Positions 17,893-27,000 of a stretch of DNA of 64,000 nucleotides are shown one piece after another. Location of the stretch: NCBI RefSeq assembly GCF_013407955.1, contig NZ_JACCBU010000001.1, positions 4,278,001 through 4,342,000 on the forward strand. The letters are read 5' to 3'. How positions within the stretch are numbered: position 1 is the stretch's first letter; each line of letters starts with the position of its first letter. Position numbers and translations under genes: made by a program. The notes beneath the pieces were generated by a model. That model searched no databases and had not been told where the DNA came from. It worked only from the letters and a program-made list of their open reading frames with translations. This DNA is from Microlunatus parietis. Lineage in GTDB: Bacteria; Actinomycetota; Actinomycetes; Propionibacteriales; Propionibacteriaceae.

Positions 17893-18489
17893 ATGATCAC
17901 GAGCGACGACTGGACCTACGTCGTCACCGACATCGAGACCGACGGGCCGTGGCCCGGTCCGAACTCGATGCGATCCTTCGCCTCCGTCGCGGTCACCGCT
18001 GTCGGCGAGCAACTCGGAGTCTTCGAGGCGGTGCTGGAACCGCTGCCCGGGGCGGCACCGAACCCGGACACGCTGGCCTGGTTCCAGACCCAGGGCGATG
18101 CCTGGGCGGCCGCGACCACCGGCCAGCGGCCGATTCCCGAGGTGCTGGCCGACTTCACGGCCTGGGTCGGTGGTCTGCCCGGCCGGCGCATGTTCGCCGC
18201 CTGCCCGATCGCGTTCGACGGCACCTGGTTCGACTACTACCTGCGCCGCTACACCAGCTACGGCCTGGCCCAGGGACCGTACGAGGCGGAGCGGCTCTTC
18301 GACGGGCCCGGCCTCTGCCTGCGCAGTTACGCGGCGGCGGTGACGGGCCTGCCGGTCGCCGACGCCGGACCGGAGACGCTGCCGCCGGACTGGTTCGGCG
18401 ACGTGCCGCACACCCACCGTGCCATCGACGACGCCCTCGGCTACGCCAACCTGCTCGTGGAACTGTTCCGCCGGTCCTCCGGCCGTTGA
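17893..18489 (+). CDS. DEDDh 3'-5' exonuclease-like protein
   Basis: 198 residues. Exo motifs: DIETDG (Asp 13, Glu 15), AFDGTWFDYYL for motif II, and HTHRAIDDALGYANLL for motif III with His and Asp. These mark the RNase T / DNA polymerase epsilon-type exonuclease fold. Whether it degrades RNA or DNA is not clear. It begins 7 bp after purB and may be cotranscribed. No other domain is present. Confidence 0.85.
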   Translation: MITSDDWTYVVTDIETDGPWPGPNSMRSFASVAVTAVGEQLGVFEAVLEPLPGAAPNPDTLAWFQTQGDAWAAATTGQRPIPEVLADFTAWVGGLPGRRMFAACPIAFDGTWFDYYLRRYTSYGLAQGPYEAERLFDGPGLCLRSYAAAVTGLPVADAGPETLPPDWFGDVPHTHRAIDDALGYANLLVELFRRSSGR

Positions 18490-18531
18490 CCCGGAGTGGG
18501 GTGGATCTGGCCGGGCGTTCGCGGCCGGAAG

Positions 18532-18570
18532 TTACCCACAGACGGGGTGAGGCGAATTCGGTTGTCCACA
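18532..18570 (+). promoter_or_regulatory. pair of DnaA-box-like sites
   Basis: TTACCCACA (18532-18540) and TTGTCCACA (18562-18570), 30 bp apart in the same orientation, each continued by GA. The second matches the form of DnaA box preferred in high-GC actinobacteria. They lie upstream of the DUF559-type gene. Binding by DnaA is inference. Confidence 0.45.
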
Positions 18571-18620
18571 GATTTTCTTCTGGGCGGCTGATTCCTAGGG
18601 TTCTGCGCAGAGTCACGGGC

Positions 18621-19586
18621 GTGAACCCTCGAATCGACCCTTCAGCGGAGCTGCTCGACCTGGCCGACGCGCAGGCCGGCGTCGTGACCGTCGAGCAGGC
18701 GGCCCGCACCGGACTCGGCCGGCACAGCGTGGCACGGCTCGTGACAGCCGGACAATGGCGGCGGCTCGGGACCGGGCTCCTCTTCGTGCACCGCGATCAA
18801 CCGCCCTGGCTGGCGCAGGCCTGGGCCGGGGTGCTCTCGGGCGGGCCCGAGTCGCGCGTCGGTGGTGAGGCTGCCGCCTTCCTGCACGGCCTGACCGATG
18901 CGGAACCGGGCCAGATCCTGATCATGGTTCCGCACCGGCGCAGGGTCGCCGACCGCTGGCCATTGATCTTCCAACGTGAACGCGTCGGTGTCAGGTCGGA
19001 CCGGTCGCCCGGCACTCCGCCCCGGCTGACCGTGGAGGACACGGTGCTCGACCTCTGCACCGACTCTCGTTCGGCTGTGCACTGGGTCACGGCCGCGGTG
19101 CAGCGTCGTCGCACGACGCCCGCCCGGCTGGCGACCGCGCTGCGACACCGGTCCCGGCAGTCCGAACGAGCCCTGCTCGCGGACCTGGTCGCCGAGACCC
19201 GGGCCGGAGTCGAGTCGCCGCTCGAACATCGCTATCTCCATCGCGTGGCGCGACCGCACGCCCTGCCGCAGGGGATTCGCCAGGCCCGGCGGCACCAGCG
19301 CGCGGGACGGCACGACATCGGCTACCCGGAGTTCGGTGTGCTGGTCGAACTGGATGGTTTGCGGGGCCACGCGGGCGAGGACAGGTTCCGCGACTTTCGG
19401 CGAGACAACGGCGCTCTCGCCGACGGCCTGGTCACGCTTCGCTACGGCTGGTCGGACGTCGCCGAGCGGCCCTGCGACGTTGCTGCCCAGGTCGCCACGG
19501 TGCTGGCCCAGCGAGGCTGGCCAGGTTCCATTCTGCGGTGCCGGGACTGTCCGACTCTCGCTACTGGGGCGATCCAGGCCGGGTAG
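18621..19586 (+). CDS. AbiEi-like / DUF559-type endonuclease-fold protein
   Basis: 321 residues. The N-terminus (LLDLADAQAGVVTVEQAARTGLGRHSVARLVTAGQWRRLGTGLLF) is a winged-helix domain like the AbiEi antitoxin N-terminus; the C-terminus (VESPLEHRYLHRV...RHDIGYPEFGVLVELDG...FRDFRRDN) resembles the Vsr-like PD-(D/E)XK fold of DUF559, with Glu, Asp and Glu in the expected order. Such two-domain proteins are frequent orphan genes in actinobacteria and their role is unknown. GTG at 18621 is chosen as the last start before the conserved N-terminus. No partner toxin gene is adjacent. Confidence 0.75.
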   Translation: MNPRIDPSAELLDLADAQAGVVTVEQAARTGLGRHSVARLVTAGQWRRLGTGLLFVHRDQPPWLAQAWAGVLSGGPESRVGGEAAAFLHGLTDAEPGQILIMVPHRRRVADRWPLIFQRERVGVRSDRSPGTPPRLTVEDTVLDLCTDSRSAVHWVTAAVQRRRTTPARLATALRHRSRQSERALLADLVAETRAGVESPLEHRYLHRVARPHALPQGIRQARRHQRAGRHDIGYPEFGVLVELDGLRGHAGEDRFRDFRRDNGALADGLVTLRYGWSDVAERPCDVAAQVATVLAQRGWPGSILRCRDCPTLATGAIQAG

Positions 19587-19615
19587 TCGCGGCACCAGAC
19601 TCCCCGGTCCCTCCC

Positions 19616-19643
19616 TTGACTTCATATTTCCGATCGGTAATAT
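19616..19643 (+). promoter_or_regulatory. ArsR-gene promoter with overlapping palindromic operator
   Basis: TTGACT (19616-19621), 16-bp spacer, TAATAT (19638-19643), then 7 nt to the ATG at 19651: a near-consensus leaderless promoter. The palindrome at 19624-19643 has half-sites ATATTTCCGA and TCGGTAATAT (one mismatched pair) and covers the -10, the expected place for an autorepressing ArsR-family operator. Confidence 0.75.
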
Positions 19644-19650
19644 GTTCCGC

Positions 19651-19953
19651 ATGAGCGCGTACGCCGCCCTGGCCGAGCCGCATCGCCGGCAGATCCTGGA
19701 TCTGCTGCGTGACGGGGAACGGGCTGCGGGGGAGCTGGTGCAGCGGCTCGATCTCAGCCAGCCGGGCGTGTCCAAGCACCTCAAGGTGCTGCGGGAGGCC
19801 GGGCTCGTCGTGGTACGGGCGGAAGGGAAGCAGCGGCTCTACGCGTTGCGGCCGGAGCCGCTGGCCGAGGTGGACCGCTGGCTGGAGCCGTACCGCGCGC
19901 ACTGGTCGAGACGACTCGACGCCCTGGAACGACATCTTGAGGAGAACCCATGA
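19651..19953 (+). CDS. ArsR-family transcriptional repressor
   Basis: 100 residues, a bare winged helix-turn-helix: EPHRRQILDLLRDGERAAGELVQRLDLSQPGVSKHLKVLREAGLVVVRAEGKQRLYAL. No metal-binding Cys motif is seen, so it belongs to the SdpR-like group usually paired with SRPBCC (AHSA1) proteins. Its stop overlaps the next gene's start (ATGA). The strong palindrome over its own -10 box suggests autoregulation. The ATG at 19651 is set by the -10 spacing; ATG 19642 lies in the -10 itself. Confidence 0.93.
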   Translation: MSAYAALAEPHRRQILDLLRDGERAAGELVQRLDLSQPGVSKHLKVLREAGLVVVRAEGKQRLYALRPEPLAEVDRWLEPYRAHWSRRLDALERHLEENP

Positions 19954-20477
19954 ACAGCACGCCACGCGACGGGACCCTGGAAACGATCGACGGCCGGCCG
20001 GCCCTGCGCTTCGAGCGGGTGCTGCCCTACCCGGTGGAACGGGTCTGGCGGGCGGTCAGCGTCCCGGCCGAGCTGGGCAGCTGGTTCCCGGCCGCAGCCG
20101 ACTGGACACCGGCGGTCGGCGAGACCTTCGAGGCCGGCGGCGCGGTCGGCGAGGTGACCGAGGTCGACCCGCCGCACCGGCTGGCCTGGACCTACGCCGG
20201 CCAGCTGCACAGCTTCGACCTCATCGAGGAGGGCAACGGCACCAAGCTGGTCTTCATCCACGTGGTCGGCGACGGGATGCCGCTGGCGCAGACCGCGGCC
20301 GGCTGGCACACCTACCTGTCCCGGCTGGAGCCGCACCTGTCCGGCGAGCCAGTCACCGAAGAGGTCGCCCATCAGGACTGGGCGGAGACGCACGAGCGCT
20401 ACGCCGCGGCGTTCGGCGTCGACCCGGCCCCGGGCCGCGCCTTCGCGGAGGCGCTCAAGGCCAACGCCGAGAGCTGA
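19950..20477 (+). CDS. SRPBCC / AHSA1-domain protein
   Basis: 175 residues with the START/Bet v1-like hydrophobic-pocket fold: ERVLPYPVERVWRAVSVPAELGSWFP at the N-terminus and AGWHTYLSRLEPHL near the C-terminus, both typical of AHSA1-like proteins. It is translationally coupled to the ArsR gene (4-bp overlap). This pair is common in actinobacteria and its ligand is generally unknown. Confidence 0.92.
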   Translation: MNSTPRDGTLETIDGRPALRFERVLPYPVERVWRAVSVPAELGSWFPAAADWTPAVGETFEAGGAVGEVTEVDPPHRLAWTYAGQLHSFDLIEEGNGTKLVFIHVVGDGMPLAQTAAGWHTYLSRLEPHLSGEPVTEEVAHQDWAETHERYAAAFGVDPAPGRAFAEALKANAES

Positions 20478-20529
20478 ACCGAAGCCCGAGCCGACACGCC
20501 GACCCGGGTCGGCGACACACCTTGCCCCG

Positions 20530-20559
20530 TTGACCGGCGGGCCCGAGGGTTCCTAGAGT
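20530..20559 (+). promoter_or_regulatory. sigma-70-like promoter of the ABC-2 exporter operon
   Basis: TTGACC (20530-20535), 18-bp spacer, TAGAGT (20554-20559), 9 nt before the GTG at 20569. No Shine-Dalgarno lies between, so the transcript may start at or next to the GTG. Confidence 0.55.
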
Positions 20560-20568
20560 CCCGCGATT

Positions 20569-21363
20569 GTGCATACCTTCGCAGAACTCGCCCGAGCGGA
20601 GTTCCGGAGGTTCAGCAGCTATCGGATGGCGGTCGTTGCGGGCGTGTTCACCAACTCGGTCTTCGGATTCATCCGAGCCAGCGTGCTGTTGGGGGCGGTG
20701 GACAGCGCCGGTGGTGATCTTGGTGGCTACACCAGGGAGCAGGCGTCCAGCTATGTCTGGCTGGGGCAGGCGCTGCTCGCCTCGGTGGCCATCTGGGGCT
20801 GGTCGGAGATCGCCGACCGGGTCAAGAACGGCGACATCGCCGTTGACCTGGCGCGTCCGGTGGACCTCTACTTCTCCTGGTGGGCCAGGGATCTCGGCCG
20901 GGCCGCGTTCACGCTGCCGGCGCGCGGGCTGCCGCCGTTCCTGGTCGGCGCGCTGGTCATGGGCGTCGCTCTGCCGCCGACTCCGCTGTCGTACCTGATC
21001 GGGGTGGTCAGCATGGTGCTGGCCGTGTCGATCAGCTTCACGCTGAAGTTCCTGATCAATCTGGCCGCGTTCTGGGTGATCGACATCCGCGGCCTGGTCG
21101 GGGTCTCGGTCGTGGTCAGCAGCTTCTTCTGCGGCCTGTTCGTCCCGGTGCACCTGTTCCCGGACTGGCTCAAGACGATCGCGTACGCGACGCCGTTCCC
21201 GTCCATCCTGCAGTTCCCGATCGACGTCTTCTCCGGTCGCGCCTCCGGTCTGGAGGCGCTGCAGGTGATCGGCGTCCAGGCGGGCTGGCTGGCCGGGACC
21301 TTCGCCCTGGCTCGGCTGGTGCAGCACCGGGCGTCGCGACGATTGGTGGTGCAGGGTGGCTGA
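20569..21363 (+). CDS. ABC-2 family exporter permease (first)
   Basis: 264 residues, about six membrane helices, with conserved WSEIADRVKNGDIAVDLARPVDLYFSWWARDLGRA after TM2; this segment is characteristic of the ABC2_membrane_6-type permeases. It pairs with the next permease and the ATPase at 22170. Starts GTG close to the -10 box. Overlaps the second permease by 8 bp. Confidence 0.88.
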   Translation: MHTFAELARAEFRRFSSYRMAVVAGVFTNSVFGFIRASVLLGAVDSAGGDLGGYTREQASSYVWLGQALLASVAIWGWSEIADRVKNGDIAVDLARPVDLYFSWWARDLGRAAFTLPARGLPPFLVGALVMGVALPPTPLSYLIGVVSMVLAVSISFTLKFLINLAAFWVIDIRGLVGVSVVVSSFFCGLFVPVHLFPDWLKTIAYATPFPSILQFPIDVFSGRASGLEALQVIGVQAGWLAGTFALARLVQHRASRRLVVQGG

Positions 21364-22165
21364 ACTGTCCTTGATCGACTCCTACCGGACCGTTGTCGCC
21401 TCGCGGATCCGAGCCCAGGCCTCGTACCGGCTGAGCTTCACCGTCGAGACCTTCAATTCGATCTTGGTCGGAATCGTCGAGTTTGCCGAGATCTACGTCC
21501 TGCTGGCCAACGTGCCGCAGCTCGGCGGGCTCACCCTGGCCCAGGCGGCGCTGGTGTTCGCGTTGGCCAACCTCGGCTTCTCGATCGCCGACATGATCTT
21601 CGGCCAGCTGGACTCGATCCCGCAGTACCTCCGGCTGGGCAAGCTGGAGTCCTTCCTGGTCCGGCCGATGCCGCTGATGACCCAGATGATCACGTCCGAC
21701 CTCCAGCTGCGCCGGCTGGGCCGGGCCCTGGTCGGGTTGGTCATCCTGATCATCGCCTGGGCCTTGCTCGGCCTGCCGATGACACCGGGCACGCTCTATC
21801 TCTTGATCATCACGCCGATCACCGGCGCCGCGATCTACGGCGCGATGTTCACGCTGGCCGGCGGGATCCAGTTCTACGTGATCGACGGGGCCGAGTTCAC
21901 CAACGCGTTCGTGTACGGCGGCGGCTACGCCGGCCAGCTGCCCGGCAGCGTGTTGCTGATGCCGGTCCGGGTGCTGTTCACGTTCGTCATCCCGGCCACC
22001 GTGACCGCGTACCTGCCGGCGCTGTTGATCTTGGGGGAGCCCGGCCCGGAGCTGTTGCCGAGCTGGCTCGGCTGGTTCGCCCCGCTGTTCGCGATCTGGG
22101 CCTGGCTGCTGGCGGGGTTCGCCTGGCGGTCGGGAGTCCGCAAATTCACCGGAGCCGGAGGCTAG
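21356..22165 (+). CDS. ABC-2 family exporter permease (second)
   Basis: 269 residues, about six membrane helices, and the related segment GQLDSIPQYLRLGKLESFLVRPMPLMTQMITSDLQLRRLGRAL, so the two permeases are distant paralogues that likely form a heterodimer. GTG start inside the previous gene. The transported substrate is unknown. Confidence 0.88.
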   Translation: MAELSLIDSYRTVVASRIRAQASYRLSFTVETFNSILVGIVEFAEIYVLLANVPQLGGLTLAQAALVFALANLGFSIADMIFGQLDSIPQYLRLGKLESFLVRPMPLMTQMITSDLQLRRLGRALVGLVILIIAWALLGLPMTPGTLYLLIITPITGAAIYGAMFTLAGGIQFYVIDGAEFTNAFVYGGGYAGQLPGSVLLMPVRVLFTFVIPATVTAYLPALLILGEPGPELLPSWLGWFAPLFAIWAWLLAGFAWRSGVRKFTGAGG

Positions 22166-22169
22166 AGCG

Positions 22170-23144
22170 ATGTCCGAACCGATCATCGAGTTCACCGACC
22201 TGCGCCGGACCTTCGTGGTCCGGACCAAGGCCGGCCTGCTGCGCCGGGCCAAGCGCGAGGTGCACGCCGTCGACGGGATCAGTGTCACGATCCAGCCGGG
22301 CGAGGCGTGCGGCTACATCGGCGCCAACGGGGCCGGCAAGTCGACCACGATCAAGATGATCACCGGGATCCTGGTGCCGTCGGCCGGCACGGTGCGGACC
22401 TGCGGGATGGAGCCGGTGGCGAATCGGCGCCGGCTGGCCCGCGAGATCGGCGTCGTGTTCGGCCAGCGCAGTCAGCTCTGGTGGGACCTGCCGCTGCGGG
22501 AGTCGTTCCGGATCCTGGCCGCGATCCACCGGATCCGGGCCGCGGACGCGCGGCCGCGGATCGACCAGCTGATCGCCGACCTGGCACTCGGCGACCTCCT
22601 CGACACCCCGGTACGCCAGCTGTCGCTCGGCGAGCGGATGCGGGGTGAGGTGGCGGCCGCGCTGGTGCACCGGCCGCGGCTGCTGGTGCTGGACGAGCCG
22701 ACGATCGGCCTGGACATGATCAGCAAGGAACGGCTGCGCAACTTCCTCCAGGCCGAGCGGGCCCAGCAGGGTACGACGCTGCTGCTGACCACCCACGACA
22801 TGGGCGACATCGAGCGGCTCTGTGAACGGGTGCTGGTGGTCGACCACGGACGGCTGGCGTACGACGGAACTCTGAACGGGCTGGCCGAACGGGTGGCGCT
22901 GCAGCGGGTGCTGGTGGTCGACCTGACCGAGGCGCACGCGCCGCTCCGGGTGGCCGGGGCCGAGAACATCGGCACCGAGCTGGACGGACAGCGGCAGCGG
23001 CTCGCGTTCTCGCCGGAACAGACGACGGCGGCGCGGGTGCTGGCGGAGGTCTCGGCGCAGGCCGAGGTGGTCGACCTGACCCTGGAGGAGCCGGCGATCG
23101 AGGAGATCGTCCGGACTCTCTACCACGGTCAGGTCGCGTCCTGA
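22170..23144 (+). CDS. ABC exporter ATP-binding protein
   Basis: 324 residues. Walker A GANGAGKST, Q-loop VFGQRSQLWWDLPLRESF, signature LSLGERMR, Walker B LLVLDEPTIGLD, switch His in TTHDMGD. The Q-loop with QLWWD is typical of the ATPase partner of the two-permease ABC-2 exporters encoded just upstream. A purine-rich GGAGCCGGAGG lies about 12 nt before the ATG. The last 90 residues form an accessory domain with no clear name. Confidence 0.93.
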   Translation: MSEPIIEFTDLRRTFVVRTKAGLLRRAKREVHAVDGISVTIQPGEACGYIGANGAGKSTTIKMITGILVPSAGTVRTCGMEPVANRRRLAREIGVVFGQRSQLWWDLPLRESFRILAAIHRIRAADARPRIDQLIADLALGDLLDTPVRQLSLGERMRGEVAAALVHRPRLLVLDEPTIGLDMISKERLRNFLQAERAQQGTTLLLTTHDMGDIERLCERVLVVDHGRLAYDGTLNGLAERVALQRVLVVDLTEAHAPLRVAGAENIGTELDGQRQRLAFSPEQTTAARVLAEVSAQAEVVDLTLEEPAIEEIVRTLYHGQVAS

Positions 23145-23151
23145 CCCCCGA

Positions 23152-23394
23152 TCAGGCGAAGGCGAAGTCCTCGTCGCCGACCCGGAGCCAGGTCCAGATG
23201 GTGGTGCCGGTCGCGACGGCGAGCCGGCGTGCGGTCTGCAGATTGATCGAACTGGCGCCGCTGAGAATGTCCTTCAACAGTTCGAGCGCGATCCCCGATC
23301 GGGCGGCGAACCCGGCGACCCCCCAGCCGCGAGCCTGGATTTCCTCGGCCAGGTAATCGGCCGCGGTGGGTTTGGGAAGAGTGATCTCCTTCAT
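23152..23394 (-). CDS. HigA-like XRE antitoxin, no toxin beside it
   Basis: 80 residues. The helix-turn-helix pattern PTAADYLAEEIQARGWGVAGFAARSGIALELLKDILSGASSINLQTARRLAVATGTTIWTWLRV is that of HigA/VapI-type antitoxins. AAGGAG lies 9 nt upstream of the ATG at 23394. A HigB-type toxin would normally precede it; the 115 bp upstream hold no such gene and the next gene is PspC-like. It is therefore an orphan regulator or a remnant. Confidence 0.85.
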   Translation of the reverse strand: MKEITLPKPTAADYLAEEIQARGWGVAGFAARSGIALELLKDILSGASSINLQTARRLAVATGTTIWTWLRVGDEDFAFA

Positions 23395-23509
23395 GATTCT
23401 TGTCTCCTTCAGGACTGTGGCCGCTACTGAACACCTGACGTCTGACAGCGTCGGCCGGTATCGGAGCAACGTCTCGGCGACCGGGCCAGGTTCCGCAGGG
23501 TGACCCGGT

Positions 23510-23704
23510 TCACAGCCGGGAGGAGCCCTCTTCCGGGATCAGCAGCCAGCCGCCGATGTAGATCAGGATCTGCGGGCCGGGCAGCAGCATCGACAGGACG
23601 AAGATGACGCGCACCACGTTGGCGGAGATGCCGAAGCGGCGTCCGATGGCCGAACACACCCCTGCGATCATCCGGTCGTTGCGCGGTCGAGCGAGGGAAG
23701 CCAT
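23510..23704 (-). CDS. PspC-domain membrane protein
   Basis: 64 residues: a PspC domain comprising RMIAGVCSAIGRRFGISANVVRVIFVLSMLLPGPQILIYIGGWLLIPEE. One to two membrane spans. PspC-family proteins sense envelope stress. AGGAGG lies 7 nt upstream of the ATG at 23704. Confidence 0.92.
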   Translation of the reverse strand: MASLARPRNDRMIAGVCSAIGRRFGISANVVRVIFVLSMLLPGPQILIYIGGWLLIPEEGSSRL

Positions 23705-24006
23705 GGTGTCCTCCTGGACTGGATCGGTGTTTCGTTCGATGTGCCCCACTCTGCCGTATCCGTACCCGCCTGAAGGCCCTTGTGCAGGCATCCTCCGGGA
23801 GTCGCTCAGGGACCCGATGGGTGACACCCCGAGACGACGGATGTCCCCGGATGTGGACACGTTCGGCGACCCTGCCTCCGGGGCGCCGCCGAGCGCTGTA
23901 GGTTAGCCCTCAGGCCTCGGTGACTCACTCCGCTAACCCGTGGCCTGAACCTGGGCGGCTTCGGGGGTTGCTGCGATGTACCTTTCTCCGGACGAGGTAG
24001 GCGAAC
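23705..24006. other. divergent region with interleaved inverted repeats
   Basis: 302 bp between the PspC gene and the giant ABC ATPase. At 23899-23952, GGTTAG (23901) pairs with CTAACC (23933), and AGGTT plus TCAGGCC (23900-23916) can instead pair with GGCCTGAACCT (23942-23952). The stems are mutually exclusive or pseudoknotted. TAGGTT at 23899 could also be a -10 box. No gene is seen. Confidence 0.5.
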
Positions 24007-27000
24007 GTGGTTCATCCGCGCCGAGCGGTCGTTGACGACGCGGATGATGCTGCGCCGACAACCCTTCCGGTACGGGAATCGGCCCCGGTGACCGAGCAGG
24101 AGCGCGATCCTTCGCGCCGAGCGGCGGCAGGGCGGGCGGCGGTACCCCAGACCCCGACACAGCAACGAGCTCGGCCGCCGCGGCAGGCCGACGACACCGA
24201 CGAGCACCCGGTGATCCCGCCGGAACCCAGGCCCACGCCAAGACGCTCCGGCCCCGGCGACCCCGCCGGCAGCCGCCGCGCCGACCCGGGTCGTGCCGCT
24301 GCACCGACTTCTCGTGGGTACGGCGACCAGGCCGGACGGTCCGCCGCTCCCGGCCGGACCGCAGAGCCGGGGCGTCCGGCGGCACCGGGCCGTTCGGCCG
24401 GTGCCGATCCCAGCCGCCCGGTCCAGCCCGGCCGGGCCGCGGATCCCGGCCGCTACGGCGAGTCACCCCGGTCGTCCCGTTCCGCTGGACCCGCCCGGTC
24501 GGCCGCCACGCCGTCGCGACAGGAGCATGCGGAAGCGGGCCCGAGCCGCCGGGCCGCTCCGCCCGAACCCGCTGCGGGTGCCCGATCCCGAGCCGCCGAG
24601 TCGTCCGCTCCAGCGTCCGCCAGTCGCCGGGCCGTGGATCCGGGCTCGGCCGGGAGCCGGACGGACCGACCGTCGCGGGCCTATTCGGAGCCTGGTCGCG
24701 ACGCCGCACCCGATCCGGGCCGCGCGTCGGCGGACTCCTGGCGTCCCGCTCGTTCGGTGGCCCCGGAGCCCTATCGATCGCCGCAACGCCCGTCCGTTCC
24801 GGAGCGCCCGTCCGCAGCGGAGCACCCGTCCGCGCCGGACCGCTCGATCGCGCCGGAACGGCGACCGACGCCAGAGCGGCAGGCGGCGCCGGAGCGGCAG
24901 GCGGCGCCGGAGTCGCAGCCGGCGGAGCGCTATCAGGTCGCGGACCGACCGGCCGCGAGGGAGCGGTTGCCCGCCCCGGAGCCGGGTCGCCCGTCGCGCA
25001 CGGAGGTGCCGTCTCGGGAGCGGCACGACCGACCGGCTCGCTCGGATCACTCCCTCCGGACCCACACTCCGTCATCTCGGTCCGCCGAACCGCAACCCCC
25101 GGCGTCGCGGGCCGCCGAGCCCTCACGCTCGTTCGACCCGGCCCGGCCGACCCGGTCCGCCGATCCGGGCCGGCCGACCCGGTCCGCTGATCCGGGCCCG
25201 TCGAACCGGTCCGCCGATCCGGGCCGGTCGACTCGGCCCGCCGACCCGGTCGCCTCGCCACGTTCCGGGGTTCCGTTGTCTCGTTCGGCGGACCCGATCC
25301 CGACGCCGCGGTCGGCCGATCCAGCGCCGGCGCGGTCCGCCGGGTCGGCATCGCAGTCGTTGCCGTCGCCGATGACGGTCGACAGTTCGTACTGGTCGGA
25401 GGCGTCGTCCGCCACCGACCTGTTCCGGTCGCCGCAACCGACGCGTACCGCGGAGCCGCCGCCCCGTTCGGTGGAGGCCGAACGGGCACCCTCCCGGGCG
25501 GCGTCCCGTCCGGTCGAGGTGTCCCCGGCCGCACGGGAGGTGTCGGCGCGGGAGTCCACCGTTCCGGCCGCTCGCTCCGACCCGACGCCGACCCGCGAGC
25601 CCGAACCGCCGCGTCCCGAACCCGCGCGTCCCGAACCCGAGCGTCCCGAACCCGAGCGTCGCGAACCCGAGCGGGTCGGCAACGCGTACCTGAGCGAGCG
25701 CTCGTTCGAAGCCCTGATCTCCGGCGCCCCGGTGCCGACCCCGCGGACCAGCCGCCGGGCGGAGTCCCGAGCCGCGTCGGTTCCGGCCTCGTCGGTTCCA
25801 GCCCCGCCAATTCCGGCCCCGTCGGTTTCGGCACCGTCGGTTCCGGCACCGTCCGGTCCGGCTCAGCCTGGTCCGGTTCGGTCCAGTTCGTCCCAGGCCA
25901 GCCCGGCCGAATCCTCGCCTCGCGTGTCGCGGTTCGCCGCCGATGCGCCGCCACCGGCGGCGCGGGACAGGTCGGAGCCGGGACTCGGGACCGAACGGCG
26001 GATCGACCCCAGTTCGTGGCTCGCTCCCGAGACGCGGGGCAAGCCGGACCCGCGGACCCGGCCGGAGCGGCGAGACCGACCCGAGCCGGCCGCCCGTCCC
26101 GAGCCGAGGCCGCAGCCGCGGTCCCGCCCGGAGCCGGAGTCCCGCGGCCGGGGCCGGCGCTCCGGTGCCCGCAGCGGGGCGCTCCAGGTCGACGCGAAGC
26201 TGATGTCCGCGGTCGATGTCGAGCCGATCCTGATCGACGGGCTGAGCAAGCAGTTCGACGACCGCTGGGCGGTCCGCGACCTGTCCTTCACCGCCAGGCC
26301 GGGCAGGGTCACCGGTCTGCTCGGGCCGACCGGCGCCGGCAAGACGACGACGCTGCGGATGCTGGTCGGGCTGACCCGACCGGCCTCCGGTACGGCGACC
26401 TTCGGTGATTACGCGTACGCCAGCCTCCGGCACCCGCAGCGCCGGGTCGGCACGGTGCTCGGCCGCAACTTCCACCCGCGGCACAGCGGCCGGGACCACC
26501 TTCGGGTGGCGGCCGCGACGGCCGGGGTCAGCGACGAGCAGGTGGACGACCTGCTCTACCTGGTCGGCCTGGCCGACGCGGCGGCCCGGCCCGCGGAGAC
26601 GTACTCCCTCGGCATGCAGCAGCGGCTGGCGATCGCCGGCGCCCTGCTCGGCGAGCCGGACTACCTGATCCTCGACGAGCCGGCGATCGGGCTGGACCCG
26701 GAGGGCATCCGCTGGCTGCGCGGGTTCCTGCGCTCGTTCGCGGCGACCGGCCGGGTGGTGCTGATCTCGTCCCACCTGCTCAAGGACGCCCAGCAGATCG
26801 TCGACGACGTCGTGGTGATCCGGGACGGCCGGCTGCTCGACACGATCGACATGGCCGAGTTGGCCGCGGGCGGCGGCACCACCCGGGTCCGGGTGGACGA
26901 CCTGAGCGCGGCCCGGACCGCCCTGGCCGACCTGGCCGAGACGATCGTCTGCGGTGACGAGGAGGGCCGCTTCCTTCGCGTACGAAGCCAGGACGTGAAC

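Noticed and set aside
18532..18570. Replication origin
   Set aside because: Only two DnaA-like boxes and none of the usual origin genes (dnaA, dnaN, rpmH) nearby.
23933..25954. Long minus-strand open frame opposite the disordered part of the ABC ATPase
   Set aside because: Composition is an antisense mirror of the repeat-rich + strand; no recognisable domain and no start context. The + frame continues into a real ATPase.
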